Shown: positions 1 to 5,390, counted from the stretch's first letter. The stretch: 5,434 nucleotides of DNA from CAG-238 sp963601575 (GCA_963601575.1 CAVCFO010000045.1:1-5434); one strand, 5' to 3'. Notes: generated by a model not told the origin, from the letters alone. Translations and numbers: made by a program.

Positions 1-2
1 AC

Positions 3-47
3 GACATACTGGCGATAGATGGAGATATTTTTAATTCTATGGATTAA
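3..47 (+). CDS. 3' end of an upstream gene, product unknown (partial)
   Basis: One of the three forward frames stays open from the window edge through 14 codons and ends in TAA at 45-47. It reads DILAIDGDIFNSMD, a plausible acidic C-terminus. The other two forward frames stop earlier, at bases 16-18 and 32-34. Fourteen codons are too few to assign a family, and an open stretch this short can occur by chance. I infer a gene tail mainly because a gene would be expected just upstream in such a densely packed region. Nothing about its function can be said. Confidence 0.3.
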   Translation, partial: DILAIDGDIFNSMD

Positions 48-94
48 GTGAGGTACGCTGTTTCTCAAGTTATTCGTCAAACTCCTAAATTCAC

Positions 95-123
95 TTGAAA
101 ATCGGCATGAATTATGGTATCTT
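95..123 (+). promoter_or_regulatory. Candidate sigma-A promoter for ogt
   Basis: TTGAAA (95-100), a 17-base spacer, and TATCTT (118-123) preceded by TG at 115-116, which gives an extended -10. The -35 matches the consensus at five of six positions and the -10 at four of six. Transcription would start near base 130, leaving a leader of only about 14 bases that begins at the ribosome binding site. That is short but possible. The gap from 48 to 143 holds no other recognisable signal. The assignment is by motif only. Confidence 0.33.
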
Positions 124-129
124 ACAAGT

Positions 130-135
130 GGGAGG
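130..135 (+). promoter_or_regulatory. Ribosome binding site that fixes the ogt start
   Basis: GGGAGG lies 8 bases upstream of the ATG at 144. The earlier in-frame ATG at 114 has no purine-rich sequence before it, so the start at 144 is preferred. Confidence 0.75.
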
Positions 136-143
136 ATTGGAAG

Positions 144-683
144 ATGAAAGCATATACAGGCAAATATGATTCGCCGCTTGGGCCTATCACCATTGCTGCA
201 GACAGCCAGGCGATCATCGGACTTTGGTTTGACGGCCAAAGACATTTTGGCTATACCCTTCCGGAGGTAACCGAGGAAAAAGAGCCTCCGCTCATTAAGG
301 ATGCTCGGCGGTGGCTTGACATCTATTTTTCCGGGCAGGAACCGGATTTTCTTCCGCCTATGAAGTATGATTCTACCCCTTTCCGCAAAAGGGTTTGCGA
401 CATTATGCTCACCATACCCTACGGCAAGACCATGACCTATGGCGAAATTGCCGCCGAAATTGCCAAAGAAAAGGGGCTTGCAAAAATGTCTGCCCAGGCG
501 GTGGGGGGCGCGGTGGGGCATAACCCGATTTCCCTTATGATCCCTTGCCACAGGGTTGTGGGAACAAGCGGCAGCCTCACGGGCTATGCAGGGGGAATTG
601 ACCGCAAAGTCAAACTTCTTGCGCTGGAAAAAACCGATATGACAAAATTTTTTATACCCAAAAATGGAACCGCGCTGTGTTGA
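144..683 (+). CDS. ogt: Methylated-DNA--protein-cysteine methyltransferase (O6-alkylguanine-DNA alkyltransferase)
   Basis: This suicide repair protein moves the alkyl group from O6-alkylguanine (or O4-alkylthymine) in DNA to its own cysteine. It is cytoplasmic and 179 aa from the chosen start, normal for a single-domain Ogt. Residues 1-75 form the variable N-terminal alpha/beta domain (SPLGPITIAAD near residue 10). Residues 78-165 form the DNA-binding and active-site domain: TPFRKRVCDIMLTIPYGKTMTYGEIA, then the recognition helix, then PCHRV with nucleophile Cys135 and neighbour His136, and LTGYAGG near 145. Tyr99, Asn127 and Glu162 match the conserved Tyr, Asn and Glu of the family. The recognition helix reads AQAVGGAV, with Gln118 where human AGT has its arginine finger. 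The start at 144 is chosen over the in-frame ATG at 114 because of its ribosome binding site. No N-terminal AdaA-type regulatory domain is present. The family is certain; the symbol ogt rather than adaB is a convention. Confidence 0.95.
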   Translation: MKAYTGKYDSPLGPITIAADSQAIIGLWFDGQRHFGYTLPEVTEEKEPPLIKDARRWLDIYFSGQEPDFLPPMKYDSTPFRKRVCDIMLTIPYGKTMTYGEIAAEIAKEKGLAKMSAQAVGGAVGHNPISLMIPCHRVVGTSGSLTGYAGGIDRKVKLLALEKTDMTKFFIPKNGTALC

Positions 684-693
684 CGGTTCTTTT
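667..693 (+). terminator. Terminator-like hairpin overlapping the end of ogt
   Basis: GAACCG (667-672) pairs perfectly with CGGTTC (684-689) around an 11-base loop. TTTTCT follows at 690-695, and an A-run (661-664) lies upstream. The ogt stop codon (681-683) sits in the loop. The stem is only 6-7 bp, so termination may be partial. Its placement suggests that ogt and the amidohydrolase are at least partly separate transcription units. Confidence 0.5.
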
Positions 694-707
694 CTATGAA
701 ATTTAAT
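680..707 (+). promoter_or_regulatory. Candidate promoter for the amidohydrolase gene
   Basis: TTGACG (680-685), a 16-base spacer, and TTTAAT (702-707), each five of six to the sigma-A consensus. The -35 box contains the ogt stop codon and overlaps the right arm of the hairpin described just above. Transcription would start near 714, at the edge of the ribosome binding site, so the leader would again be very short. This is motif evidence only. Confidence 0.35.
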
Positions 708-713
708 TTATTT

Positions 714-720
714 AAGGGGG
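714..720 (+). promoter_or_regulatory. Ribosome binding site that fixes the amidohydrolase start
   Basis: AAGGGGG sits 5 bases before the ATG at 726. An in-frame ATG at 696 would add ten residues, but it has only a T-rich stretch upstream and would place the ribosome binding site inside the gene. Confidence 0.7.
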
Positions 721-725
721 AAACC

Positions 726-2018
726 ATGCTATTTAAGGACATAACCATTTTAGATGAGAATTTTGATATAAGAGAAAATATGTATGTGGGAGTTTCAGAA
801 AACCGCATAGACTATATTGGAGCCGAGGAGCCGGCGAATACGACAGACTATGGCAGGATTTATGACGGAAAAGGAAAGCTGCTGATGAGCGCTTTTTATA
901 ATTCTCACGGCCATTCTCCGATGACGCTCATGCGTGGCTACGGCGAGAATATGGCGCTCCAGGACTGGCTGAGCAAGAGGATCTTCCCTTTTGAGGACAA
1001 GCTCACGGGGCAGGCCGTATACTGGGCAACGATGCTCGCAATGGCAGAATCGATGAGATTCGGCATTGTATCGACCAGCGACATGTACTACTTTATCGAT
1101 GATATGGTTGCGGCGACCGCAGAATCCGGGATGAAGGGAAATATCTCAAGGTCCATAGTTCATTTTGACGACAGCGATATTTGGCAGCTTCCGTCCATGG
1201 AAGAAATGAAGAGGACATTCGAAGCATATCATAATACGAGCGAGGAGAGAATAAAGATCGATGTGAGCATTCATGCGGAATATACCTCGGATCCGGCAGC
1301 GGTACAGGCGGTAGCCGGCTACGGCAAGGAGGTAGGCGCAAGAATGCATATACATGCTTCTGAGACACATCTGGAGCACGAACAATGCAAAGAAAGACAT
1401 TCGCTCACCCCTGTGCAATACTTTGCGAAGCTGGGCGCACTGGACCTGCCGACCACGGCGGCGCATTGCGTCTGGATCGAGGGAGAAGACTTTGACATAT
1501 TGAAAGAAAAGAATGTAACGGTGGCATCGAATCCGGTGAGCAATATGAAGCTTGCCAGCGGCGTTTGCAATGTGCCGGAGCTTCTGAGGCGCGGCATAAA
1601 CGTCGCCATAGGAACGGATAGCGTTGCCAGCAACAACAGCCTGAATTTCTTCGAGGAAATGAAGGTCTTCGCTATAGCTTCGAAGATGATGTTTAAGGAT
1701 CCTACCGCGGTTACGCCGGCACAGACACTGCATGCGGCTACGAGGGGCGGCGCTCTCGGACAGGGAAGGGCTGACTGCGGTCTGCTGAAACAGGGCTTCC
1801 GTGCGGATCTTATAGTTGTTGATATCAGCACATCGAATATGTGCCCGGCCCACGATCTGAAGAACAACCTCGTATATTCAGCATCCGGAACAGATGTGCT
1901 TTTGACAATGGCGGACGGCAAAGTCCTTTATGAGAACGGCGAATATCTGACCATGGATATTGAGCGCGTTATGAGCCAGACGAAGCTCCATACAAAGAAA
2001 ATACTCGAATCCCTGTAA
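726..2018 (+). CDS. Metal-dependent amidohydrolase, MTA/SAH/5'-deoxyadenosine deaminase-like (MtaD/DadD type)
   Basis: A 430-aa cytosolic TIM-barrel amidohydrolase, full length for the SsnA/TrzN/MtaD group. The N-terminal strand segment is residues 1-55. The first metal motif HGH is His61/His63 (NSHGHSPMTLMRGYGE). His183 sits in SIHAEYTSD, HIHASET carries metal His210 and catalytic Glu213, AAHC has His247, and GTDSVASNN carries metal Asp298. These match the ligand and catalytic set of Thermotoga TM0936 (H55, H57, H200, E203, H228, D279). NPVSNMKLASG (about 267-277) is also typical of the MTA/SAH deaminase branch. The C-terminal part (GFRADLIVVD, then ADGKVLYENGEY) completes the small beta-sandwich. 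Such enzymes deaminate 5'-methylthioadenosine, S-adenosylhomocysteine or 5'-deoxyadenosine to inosine derivatives for salvage. The substrate cannot be read from the sequence, and a guanine or other aryl deaminase is possible. No methionine-salvage gene lies next to it. The start is chosen by AAGGGGG at 714-720. Confidence 0.85.
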   Translation: MLFKDITILDENFDIRENMYVGVSENRIDYIGAEEPANTTDYGRIYDGKGKLLMSAFYNSHGHSPMTLMRGYGENMALQDWLSKRIFPFEDKLTGQAVYWATMLAMAESMRFGIVSTSDMYYFIDDMVAATAESGMKGNISRSIVHFDDSDIWQLPSMEEMKRTFEAYHNTSEERIKIDVSIHAEYTSDPAAVQAVAGYGKEVGARMHIHASETHLEHEQCKERHSLTPVQYFAKLGALDLPTTAAHCVWIEGEDFDILKEKNVTVASNPVSNMKLASGVCNVPELLRRGINVAIGTDSVASNNSLNFFEEMKVFAIASKMMFKDPTAVTPAQTLHAATRGGALGQGRADCGLLKQGFRADLIVVDISTSNMCPAHDLKNNLVYSASGTDVLLTMADGKVLYENGEYLTMDIERVMSQTKLHTKKILESL

Positions 2019-2037
2019 AAGGGAAAACCAAAACATG

Positions 2038-2059
2038 CTCGAAGCTCTCTCGAAGCTCT
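2038..2059 (+). repeat. Two-copy perfect tandem repeat, 11-bp unit
   Basis: CTCGAAGCTCT occurs at 2038-2048 and again immediately at 2049-2059 with no mismatch. It lies in the gap between the amidohydrolase and the flippase, 51 bases before the flippase ATG. A related CGAAGCTC also occurs at the end of the amidohydrolase gene (1981-1988). The role is unknown. Confidence 0.85.
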
Positions 2060-2062
2060 GAA

Positions 2063-2086
2063 GAAGAGTGAATTGAAGAGTGAATT
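2063..2086 (+). repeat. Two-copy perfect tandem repeat, 12-bp unit
   Basis: GAAGAGTGAATT occurs at 2063-2074 and again at 2075-2086 without mismatch. It starts 3 bases after the 11-bp repeat ends and stops 24 bases before the flippase ATG. The region is purine-rich and cannot fold on itself well, so it may keep the leader open. No terminator or good promoter was found in the whole 91-base gap (2019-2109), so read-through from the amidohydrolase gene is possible. Confidence 0.85.
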
Positions 2087-2109
2087 AAAGCAAGAAAGGC
2101 TAATATAAT

Positions 2110-3717
2110 ATGGCTGGAGATAAATTTTTAAAGGGAGCTGCGGTTCTGGGAGTTGCCGGAATTCTGGTAAAAATCATGGGGGTTTTCTTCAGGCTTCCTT
2201 TGACCAACTGGATCGGAGCAGAGGGAATTTCGTATTACAGCTCGGTCTATCCGATATATGTATTTTTCCTTACGCTTTCCACCGCAGGAATTCCCGTGGC
2301 TATTTCCAAAATGGTATCCGAACGAGTCGTAGTAAATAACTACGGCGGCGCGCACAAGGTTTTTCATACATCCCTTTTGTTTATGGCGGCATTTGGATTT
2401 GTTTCGTTTATGCTGATGCATTTGGGGTCTGGCTTTATTGAAAGCGTGGTCCTTAAGAACCCGGGGACGAGCTTGTGTATCGAGGCTATCGCACCGTCGC
2501 TCTTTTTCGTACCGATAATGTCGGCATACAGAGGATATTTTCAGGGACAGCAAAACATGAATCCGACGGCGCTGTCTCAATTCTTTGAACAGCTCTTCCG
2601 GGTAGTTGTTGGACTTTCGCTGGCATATTATCTGATACCGGCGGGGCTGGAGGCCACCAACGCTGGCGCCACCTTCGGCTGCACGGCGGGAGCCGTGGCA
2701 GGCCTTGTAGTTGTCATAGCGATCTACCTTTGGAGCCTGCCTGTCATAAGGAGCAGGATACACAGAAATAGATCAAAAGAGAAGCTAGAAAGCACCTCCG
2801 CAATCATAAAACGACTCCTGATAATTGCCGTTCCAATCACCATCGGCGCATCGATACTCCCGCTGATGGAAACCATAGACAGCGCCGTGATTATGCGAAG
2901 ACTCCAAGCCAGCGGCTGGAGCCTTGTGGAATCCAAGGTGCTGTGGGGAAGACTCGGGGGATATTGTAACTCCCTGATCGGACTTCCGCAGGCATTCACC
3001 CAGGCGGTGGTGATGAGTCTTGTGCCTGCAATCGCAGCGGGCTTTAGCATCGGCAAAATGGACGATGTCAAGGAGACGACCAAGCTTGGGATGCGGGCAG
3101 CCATGCTCATAAGTTTCCCTTGCGCGGTGGGTATGTTTTCACTGGCGGAGCCGATTTTGCATTTGCTTTACCCAAGAAAGCTTGCTGAGGCGACGGCGGC
3201 TGTGCCGACCCTGCAGATAATGTGCGTTGGGATTATCTTCATGTCGGCACTTCAGACCCTTACGGGAGCACTCCAGGGCGTTGATAAACAGGCTATCCCT
3301 GTAAAAAACCTTGCCATCGGCTCGCTGGCAAAACTTATATTGACATATATACTTGTGGGGATAAGGCCGATCAATGTAAACGGCGGTCCTATCGGGACGA
3401 TCGTTGCATATATTATCGCAACTGCACTGAATGCGGCATATTTGAAGAAGGACATAAATGTCAAGTTCGATTATTCCTTGACATATTTTAGGCCGGCACT
3501 GGCCTCTATCCTCATGGGGATCGCGGCTTTTGCAGGATACAAACTGCTCTTTTTTATAACGACGAGCAACGCCATATCCACGCTTCTTGCAATTGCAATC
3601 GGGGTAGCCTGCTATGTGATTTTGATTTTCACATTAAAGGCTATAACAAAGGAAGAGATCGAAAGACTTCCGAAGGGCGACAAGCTCGTGAAGATTCTTG
3701 ATAAATTTATAAAGTAG
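2110..3717 (+). CDS. spoVB: SpoVB/MurJ-type polysaccharide or lipid-linked sugar flippase (14 transmembrane helices)
   Basis: A 535-aa integral membrane protein of the MOP (MATE-like) exporter superfamily, polysaccharide-biosynthesis branch. Hydrophobic segments can be placed near residues 10-28, 45-65, 86-106, 122-140, 160-178, 190-212, 236-255, 287-310, 327-350, 365-388, 400-417, 425-444, 461-482 and 488-510, giving the expected 14 helices. Family signatures are SVYPIYVFFLTLSTAGIPVA (45-64), SAYRGYFQGQQNMNPTALSQ (138-157) and LTGALQGVDKQAIPVKN (384-400). Relatives flip lipid II or other undecaprenyl-linked sugars across the membrane; B. subtilis SpoVB is needed for spore cortex. The symbol rests on position directly upstream of mazG-hup-rqcP, as in the B. 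subtilis yab region. The sequence alone cannot separate SpoVB from the vegetative MurJ paralogue YtgP. The start is the first ATG in the frame after a weak AAGG (2096-2099, spacing 10). MazG follows after 8 bases. Confidence 0.87.
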   Translation: MAGDKFLKGAAVLGVAGILVKIMGVFFRLPLTNWIGAEGISYYSSVYPIYVFFLTLSTAGIPVAISKMVSERVVVNNYGGAHKVFHTSLLFMAAFGFVSFMLMHLGSGFIESVVLKNPGTSLCIEAIAPSLFFVPIMSAYRGYFQGQQNMNPTALSQFFEQLFRVVVGLSLAYYLIPAGLEATNAGATFGCTAGAVAGLVVVIAIYLWSLPVIRSRIHRNRSKEKLESTSAIIKRLLIIAVPITIGASILPLMETIDSAVIMRRLQASGWSLVESKVLWGRLGGYCNSLIGLPQAFTQAVVMSLVPAIAAGFSIGKMDDVKETTKLGMRAAMLISFPCAVGMFSLAEPILHLLYPRKLAEATAAVPTLQIMCVGIIFMSALQTLTGALQGVDKQAIPVKNLAIGSLAKLILTYILVGIRPINVNGGPIGTIVAYIIATALNAAYLKKDINVKFDYSLTYFRPALASILMGIAAFAGYKLLFFITTSNAISTLLAIAIGVACYVILIFTLKAITKEEIERLPKGDKLVKILDKFIK

Positions 3718-3725
3718 GAGATAAA

Positions 3726-4571
3726 ATGGCTGTAAAGGAAGAATATCTTTATTTGACAAAGACGGCAGAGGAAAGCGCCTGTGCCATAGAAAGGCTTGCC
3801 AAGATCGTAGCGCTGCTAAGGCGCGAATGTCCGTGGGACAAGGTTCAGACACACGAGAGTCTTAGGCAGGGTATGATAGAGGAAGCCTATGAGACAGTCG
3901 AGGCTATAAATAACAAGGATATGGCCAATCTGCGCGAAGAACTGGGAGACGTGCTCCTGCAGGTTGTATTTCATGCACAGCTTGCCCAAGAGGCTGCAAA
4001 ATTTGACCTTACAGATGTAATAAATAAAGAATGCGAAAAAATGATAAGACGCCACCCTCATGTTTTTTTGGAGGAAACACAAAATAATGAGCCAAAAACT
4101 ATTGACAAAGTGCTTGAAAAATGGGAAAATATCAAGGTAATAGAGAAGCAAGAGAAAACACACGCTTCTCGACTTGAAAGAGTGCCTAAGGCTTTACCGG
4201 CATTGACCCGAGCGTTCAAGGTACAGAAGAAGGCTGCGGACGTGGGCTTCGACTGGGATGATGTTTCGGAAGCATTTGCGAAGGTAACCGAGGAACGCAC
4301 GGAGCTTCTGAAACTGTGCAAGGAGCCGGATCCGAAGAAGACCAGACTTGAGGATGAGATGGGCGACCTTTTGTTCTCGTGCGTGAATGTTGCTAGATTC
4401 CTGGATATCGATCCCGAAAGTGCACTGAGCGGTACTACTGATAAGTTCATGAGAAGGTTCCGCTTTATCGAAGAAGCGGCACAGACGCTAGGCAAACGCT
4501 TGGAGGATATGTCCTTAGACGAGATGGACAAACTGTGGGAAGAGGCCAAAAGGCAAGAAAAAACGATATAG
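3726..4571 (+). CDS. mazG: Nucleoside triphosphate pyrophosphohydrolase MazG (stand-alone, two MazG domains)
   Basis: This all-alpha enzyme hydrolyses (d)NTPs to NMP plus PPi. It limits damaged or non-canonical nucleotides and, in E. coli, lowers ppGpp. Length is 281 aa, close to E. coli MazG (263). The N-terminal domain begins with CPWDKVQTHESLR (35-47) and carries Glu52, Glu53 and Glu56, then Glu72 and Asp75 in EELGD: the EExxE...ExxD Mg-binding pattern. The linker has RVPKALPALTRAFKVQKKAADVGFDW. The C-terminal domain repeats the pattern with Glu189, Glu190, Glu193 and Glu211, Asp214 (EMGDLLF), followed by VNVARFLDIDPESAL. Both sites look intact. The B. subtilis homologue YabN has an extra N-terminal tetrapyrrole-methylase-like domain; it is absent here, and there is no room for it because the flippase ends 8 bases upstream. 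AGGAG (3716-3720) overlaps the flippase TAG, so the two genes are probably translationally coupled. Codons around 97-150 are unusually AT-rich compared with the rest of the gene. Confidence 0.95.
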   Translation: MAVKEEYLYLTKTAEESACAIERLAKIVALLRRECPWDKVQTHESLRQGMIEEAYETVEAINNKDMANLREELGDVLLQVVFHAQLAQEAAKFDLTDVINKECEKMIRRHPHVFLEETQNNEPKTIDKVLEKWENIKVIEKQEKTHASRLERVPKALPALTRAFKVQKKAADVGFDWDDVSEAFAKVTEERTELLKLCKEPDPKKTRLEDEMGDLLFSCVNVARFLDIDPESALSGTTDKFMRRFRFIEEAAQTLGKRLEDMSLDEMDKLWEEAKRQEKTI

Positions 4572-4608
4572 GCATTATTTTATTATTTACCTAAAGGAGG
4601 ACTTAAGA

Positions 4609-4887
4609 ATGAACAAGGCTGAATTAGTTGCTGCAGTTGCAGAGAAGACAGGATTCACTAAAAAAGACGCAGAAGGTGCTATCAATGCAGTAGTTGCAAG
4701 CATCGAAGAAGCATTAGTAAAAGGCGATAAGGTGCAGCTCATCGGTTTCGGTACTTTCGAAACAAGAGAAAGAAAGGCAAGACAGGGCAGAAATCCTAGA
4801 AAGCCGGAAGAAGTTATCAAGATCGAAGCATCCAAGGCTCCTGTTTTCAAGGCTGGCAAGGCTCTGAAGGACGCTGTAAACAAATAA
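4609..4887 (+). CDS. hup: DNA-binding protein HU
   Basis: A 92-aa histone-like protein, full family length, that binds and bends DNA as a dimer and compacts the nucleoid. The N-terminal helix pair is MNKAELVAAVAEKTGFTKKDAE. The saddle follows, with GDKVQLIGFGTFETRERKAR (39-58) containing the conserved GFGTF. The DNA-embracing arm starts with GRNPRKPEE, and Pro63 is the residue that intercalates between base pairs. APVFKAGKALKDAVN closes the fold. A consensus-strength ribosome binding site, AAAGGAGG (4593-4600), lies 8 bases before the ATG, and codon choice is more uniform than in its neighbours; both fit high expression. It lies 37 bases after mazG with no terminator between, so it can be read from the upstream operon. 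It probably also has its own promoter; the A/T-rich gap offers only TATTAT (4581-4586) without a good -35. Confidence 0.97.
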   Translation: MNKAELVAAVAEKTGFTKKDAEGAINAVVASIEEALVKGDKVQLIGFGTFETRERKARQGRNPRKPEEVIKIEASKAPVFKAGKALKDAVNK

Positions 4888-4892
4888 GCCAT

Positions 4893-4919
4893 AATTTGCC
4901 GGATTATATCGGCGCAATT
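4893..4919 (+). terminator. Weak hairpin after hup, possible attenuator or partial terminator
   Basis: GCCG (4898-4901) pairs with CGGC (4910-4913). A small internal loop separates this from AATT (4893-4896) pairing with AATT (4916-4919). TTTAATTTT follows from 4918. The stem is short and interrupted, so full termination is unlikely. Confidence 0.35.
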
Positions 4920-4935
4920 TAATTTTGATAATATT

Positions 4936-4955
4936 GGTGAGAAATCACCTTTATT
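4936..4955 (+). terminator. GAAA-tetraloop hairpin between hup and rqcP, possible partial terminator or processing site
   Basis: GGTGA-GAAA-TCACC (4936-4949) is a perfect 5-bp stem capped by a GNRA tetraloop and followed by TTTATTAT. The stem is short for an intrinsic terminator and the T-run is interrupted by A. A partial terminator or mRNA-stabilising 3' end for the abundant hup transcript is the most natural reading; an RNA processing site is an alternative. Confidence 0.4.
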
Positions 4956-4969
4956 ATAAACATTTCAAA

Positions 4970-5000
4970 CCTAATGGCTCATTAGAGGCTTAGGGAAAGG
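4970..5000 (+). promoter_or_regulatory. rqcP leader with two mutually exclusive hairpins next to the ribosome binding site
   Basis: CTAATG (4971-4976) pairs perfectly with CATTAG (4980-4985) around GCT. Alternatively CCTAA (4970-4974) can pair with TTAGG (4990-4994), which would bring the stem up to the start of the ribosome binding site AGGGAAAGG (4992-5000). The two folds share CTAA, so they exclude each other. The regulatory meaning is inference; the pairings themselves are visible. Confidence 0.35.
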
Positions 5001-5005
5001 CACTT

Positions 5006-5248
5006 ATGAGAATCGACAAGTTTCTGAAAAACTCAAGATTGATACGCAGGCGAACCGTTGCGAAAGAAGCTTGTGATCAGGGGCGAATTTCGATAAATGG
5101 CAAACCCGCAAAAGCAGGAACCGAGGTCAAGGTGGGTGACATCATCCACATCGAGTTCGGCAACAGCTCCGTATCCGCGAGGATTTTGGAAATAAGCGAA
5201 TCTTGTAAGAAAGAAGCCGCAACAAAAATGTATGAAATAATTCAGTAA
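5006..5248 (+). CDS. rqcP: S4-domain ribosome quality-control protein RqcP (YabO)
   Basis: An 80-aa protein that is essentially one S4 RNA-binding domain: MRIDKFLKNSRLIRRRTVAKEACDQGRISING, then KPAKAGTEVKVGDIIHIEF. This opening and the whole length closely resemble B. subtilis YabO/RqcP (about 86 aa). That protein binds the 50S subunit near helix 69 and, with RqcH, drives poly-alanine tailing of nascent chains on obstructed ribosomes. The basic stretch RLIRRR (11-16) supplies the RNA-binding charge. The C-terminal ending KKEAATKMYEIIQ is also family-like. The start follows AAAGG (4996-5000) with 5-base spacing. Position downstream of mazG and hup supports RqcP over the related heat-shock protein Hsp15. 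It is the last gene of the cluster; the terminator begins within its stop codon. Confidence 0.93.
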   Translation: MRIDKFLKNSRLIRRRTVAKEACDQGRISINGKPAKAGTEVKVGDIIHIEFGNSSVSARILEISESCKKEAATKMYEIIQ

Positions 5249-5270
5249 AAAGGACCGAAAGGTCTTTTTT
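5247..5270 (+). terminator. Strong intrinsic terminator of the spoVB-mazG-hup-rqcP cluster
   Basis: Bases 5247-5256 (AAAAAGGACC) pair with 5261-5270 (GGTCTTTTTT) around a GAAA tetraloop. This gives 10 bp with one G-U wobble, ending in six T's, then ACTTTT. The left arm starts within the rqcP TAA, leaving no spare sequence. Confidence 0.92.
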
Positions 5271-5275
5271 ACTTT

Positions 5276-5297
5276 TATAGACAAAATATAGACAAAA
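5276..5297 (+). repeat. Two-copy perfect tandem repeat, 11-bp unit
   Basis: TATAGACAAAA occurs at 5276-5286 and again at 5287-5297 without mismatch, directly after the terminator tail. A shorter copy, TATAGACAA, lies at 5383-5391 across the end of the downstream -10 box. The stretch from 5298 to about 5329 shows nothing else recognisable. Confidence 0.85.
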
Positions 5298-5329
5298 CTC
5301 CTGGCAGCTAAAATTCCTCATAATAAACG

Positions 5330-5385
5330 AAAAAATGAAAAAAATCAAAAGTGCTATTGACAGCAGGCCAAAATAATGCTAATAT
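5330..5385 (+). promoter_or_regulatory. Very strong sigma-A promoter with UP-like A-tracts, stable-RNA type
   Basis: TTGACA (5357-5362) is a perfect -35. The spacer is 17 bases and ends in TGC, giving an extended -10. TAATAT (5380-5385) is the -10. Upstream, A-tracts at 5330-5335, 5338-5344 and 5347-5350 fall roughly at -41 to -61 from a start near 5391, where UP elements contact the RNA polymerase alpha subunit. Such a combination is typical of rRNA operon promoters in Bacillota. The product is not in the window, so the rRNA assignment is inference, while the promoter itself is well supported. Confidence 0.85.
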
Positions 5386-5390
5386 AGACA

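Noticed and set aside
65..98. Inverted repeat TCAAGT / ACTTGA upstream of ogt
   Set aside because: Six A/T-rich pairs across a 22-base loop with no T-tract; expected by chance in such sequence. The right arm also overlaps the better-supported -35 candidate.
114..143. Ten-residue N-terminal extension of Ogt from the ATG at 114
   Set aside because: No ribosome binding site precedes it, and GGGAGG at 130-135 would lie within the gene at ideal distance from the ATG at 144.
1146..1853. Long antisense open frame (235 codons) opposite the amidohydrolase gene, and a second of 200 codons at 1319-1921
   Set aside because: Both lie entirely inside a well-supported gene, have no ribosome binding site or recognisable domain, and their Cys/Arg/Ser-rich composition is typical of antisense shadows.
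2011..2026. CCC...GGG mini-hairpin at the end of the amidohydrolase gene
   Set aside because: Only three base pairs and no T-run follow, so it cannot serve as an intrinsic terminator.
2101..2109. Perfect TATAAT (2104-2109) just before the flippase ATG
   Set aside because: The sequence 17 bases upstream is TGAATT, a poor -35, and transcription would start inside the gene after its start codon. It is more likely an unstructured A/T spacer between ribosome binding site and ATG.
4925..4960. Possible rqcP promoter from TTGATA or TTGGTG with TATAAA
   Set aside because: Spacings are wrong or hexamers too weak (TTGGTG-15-TATAAA; no -10 at 16-18 from TTGATA), and part of the sequence is better explained by the GGTGA/TCACC hairpin.
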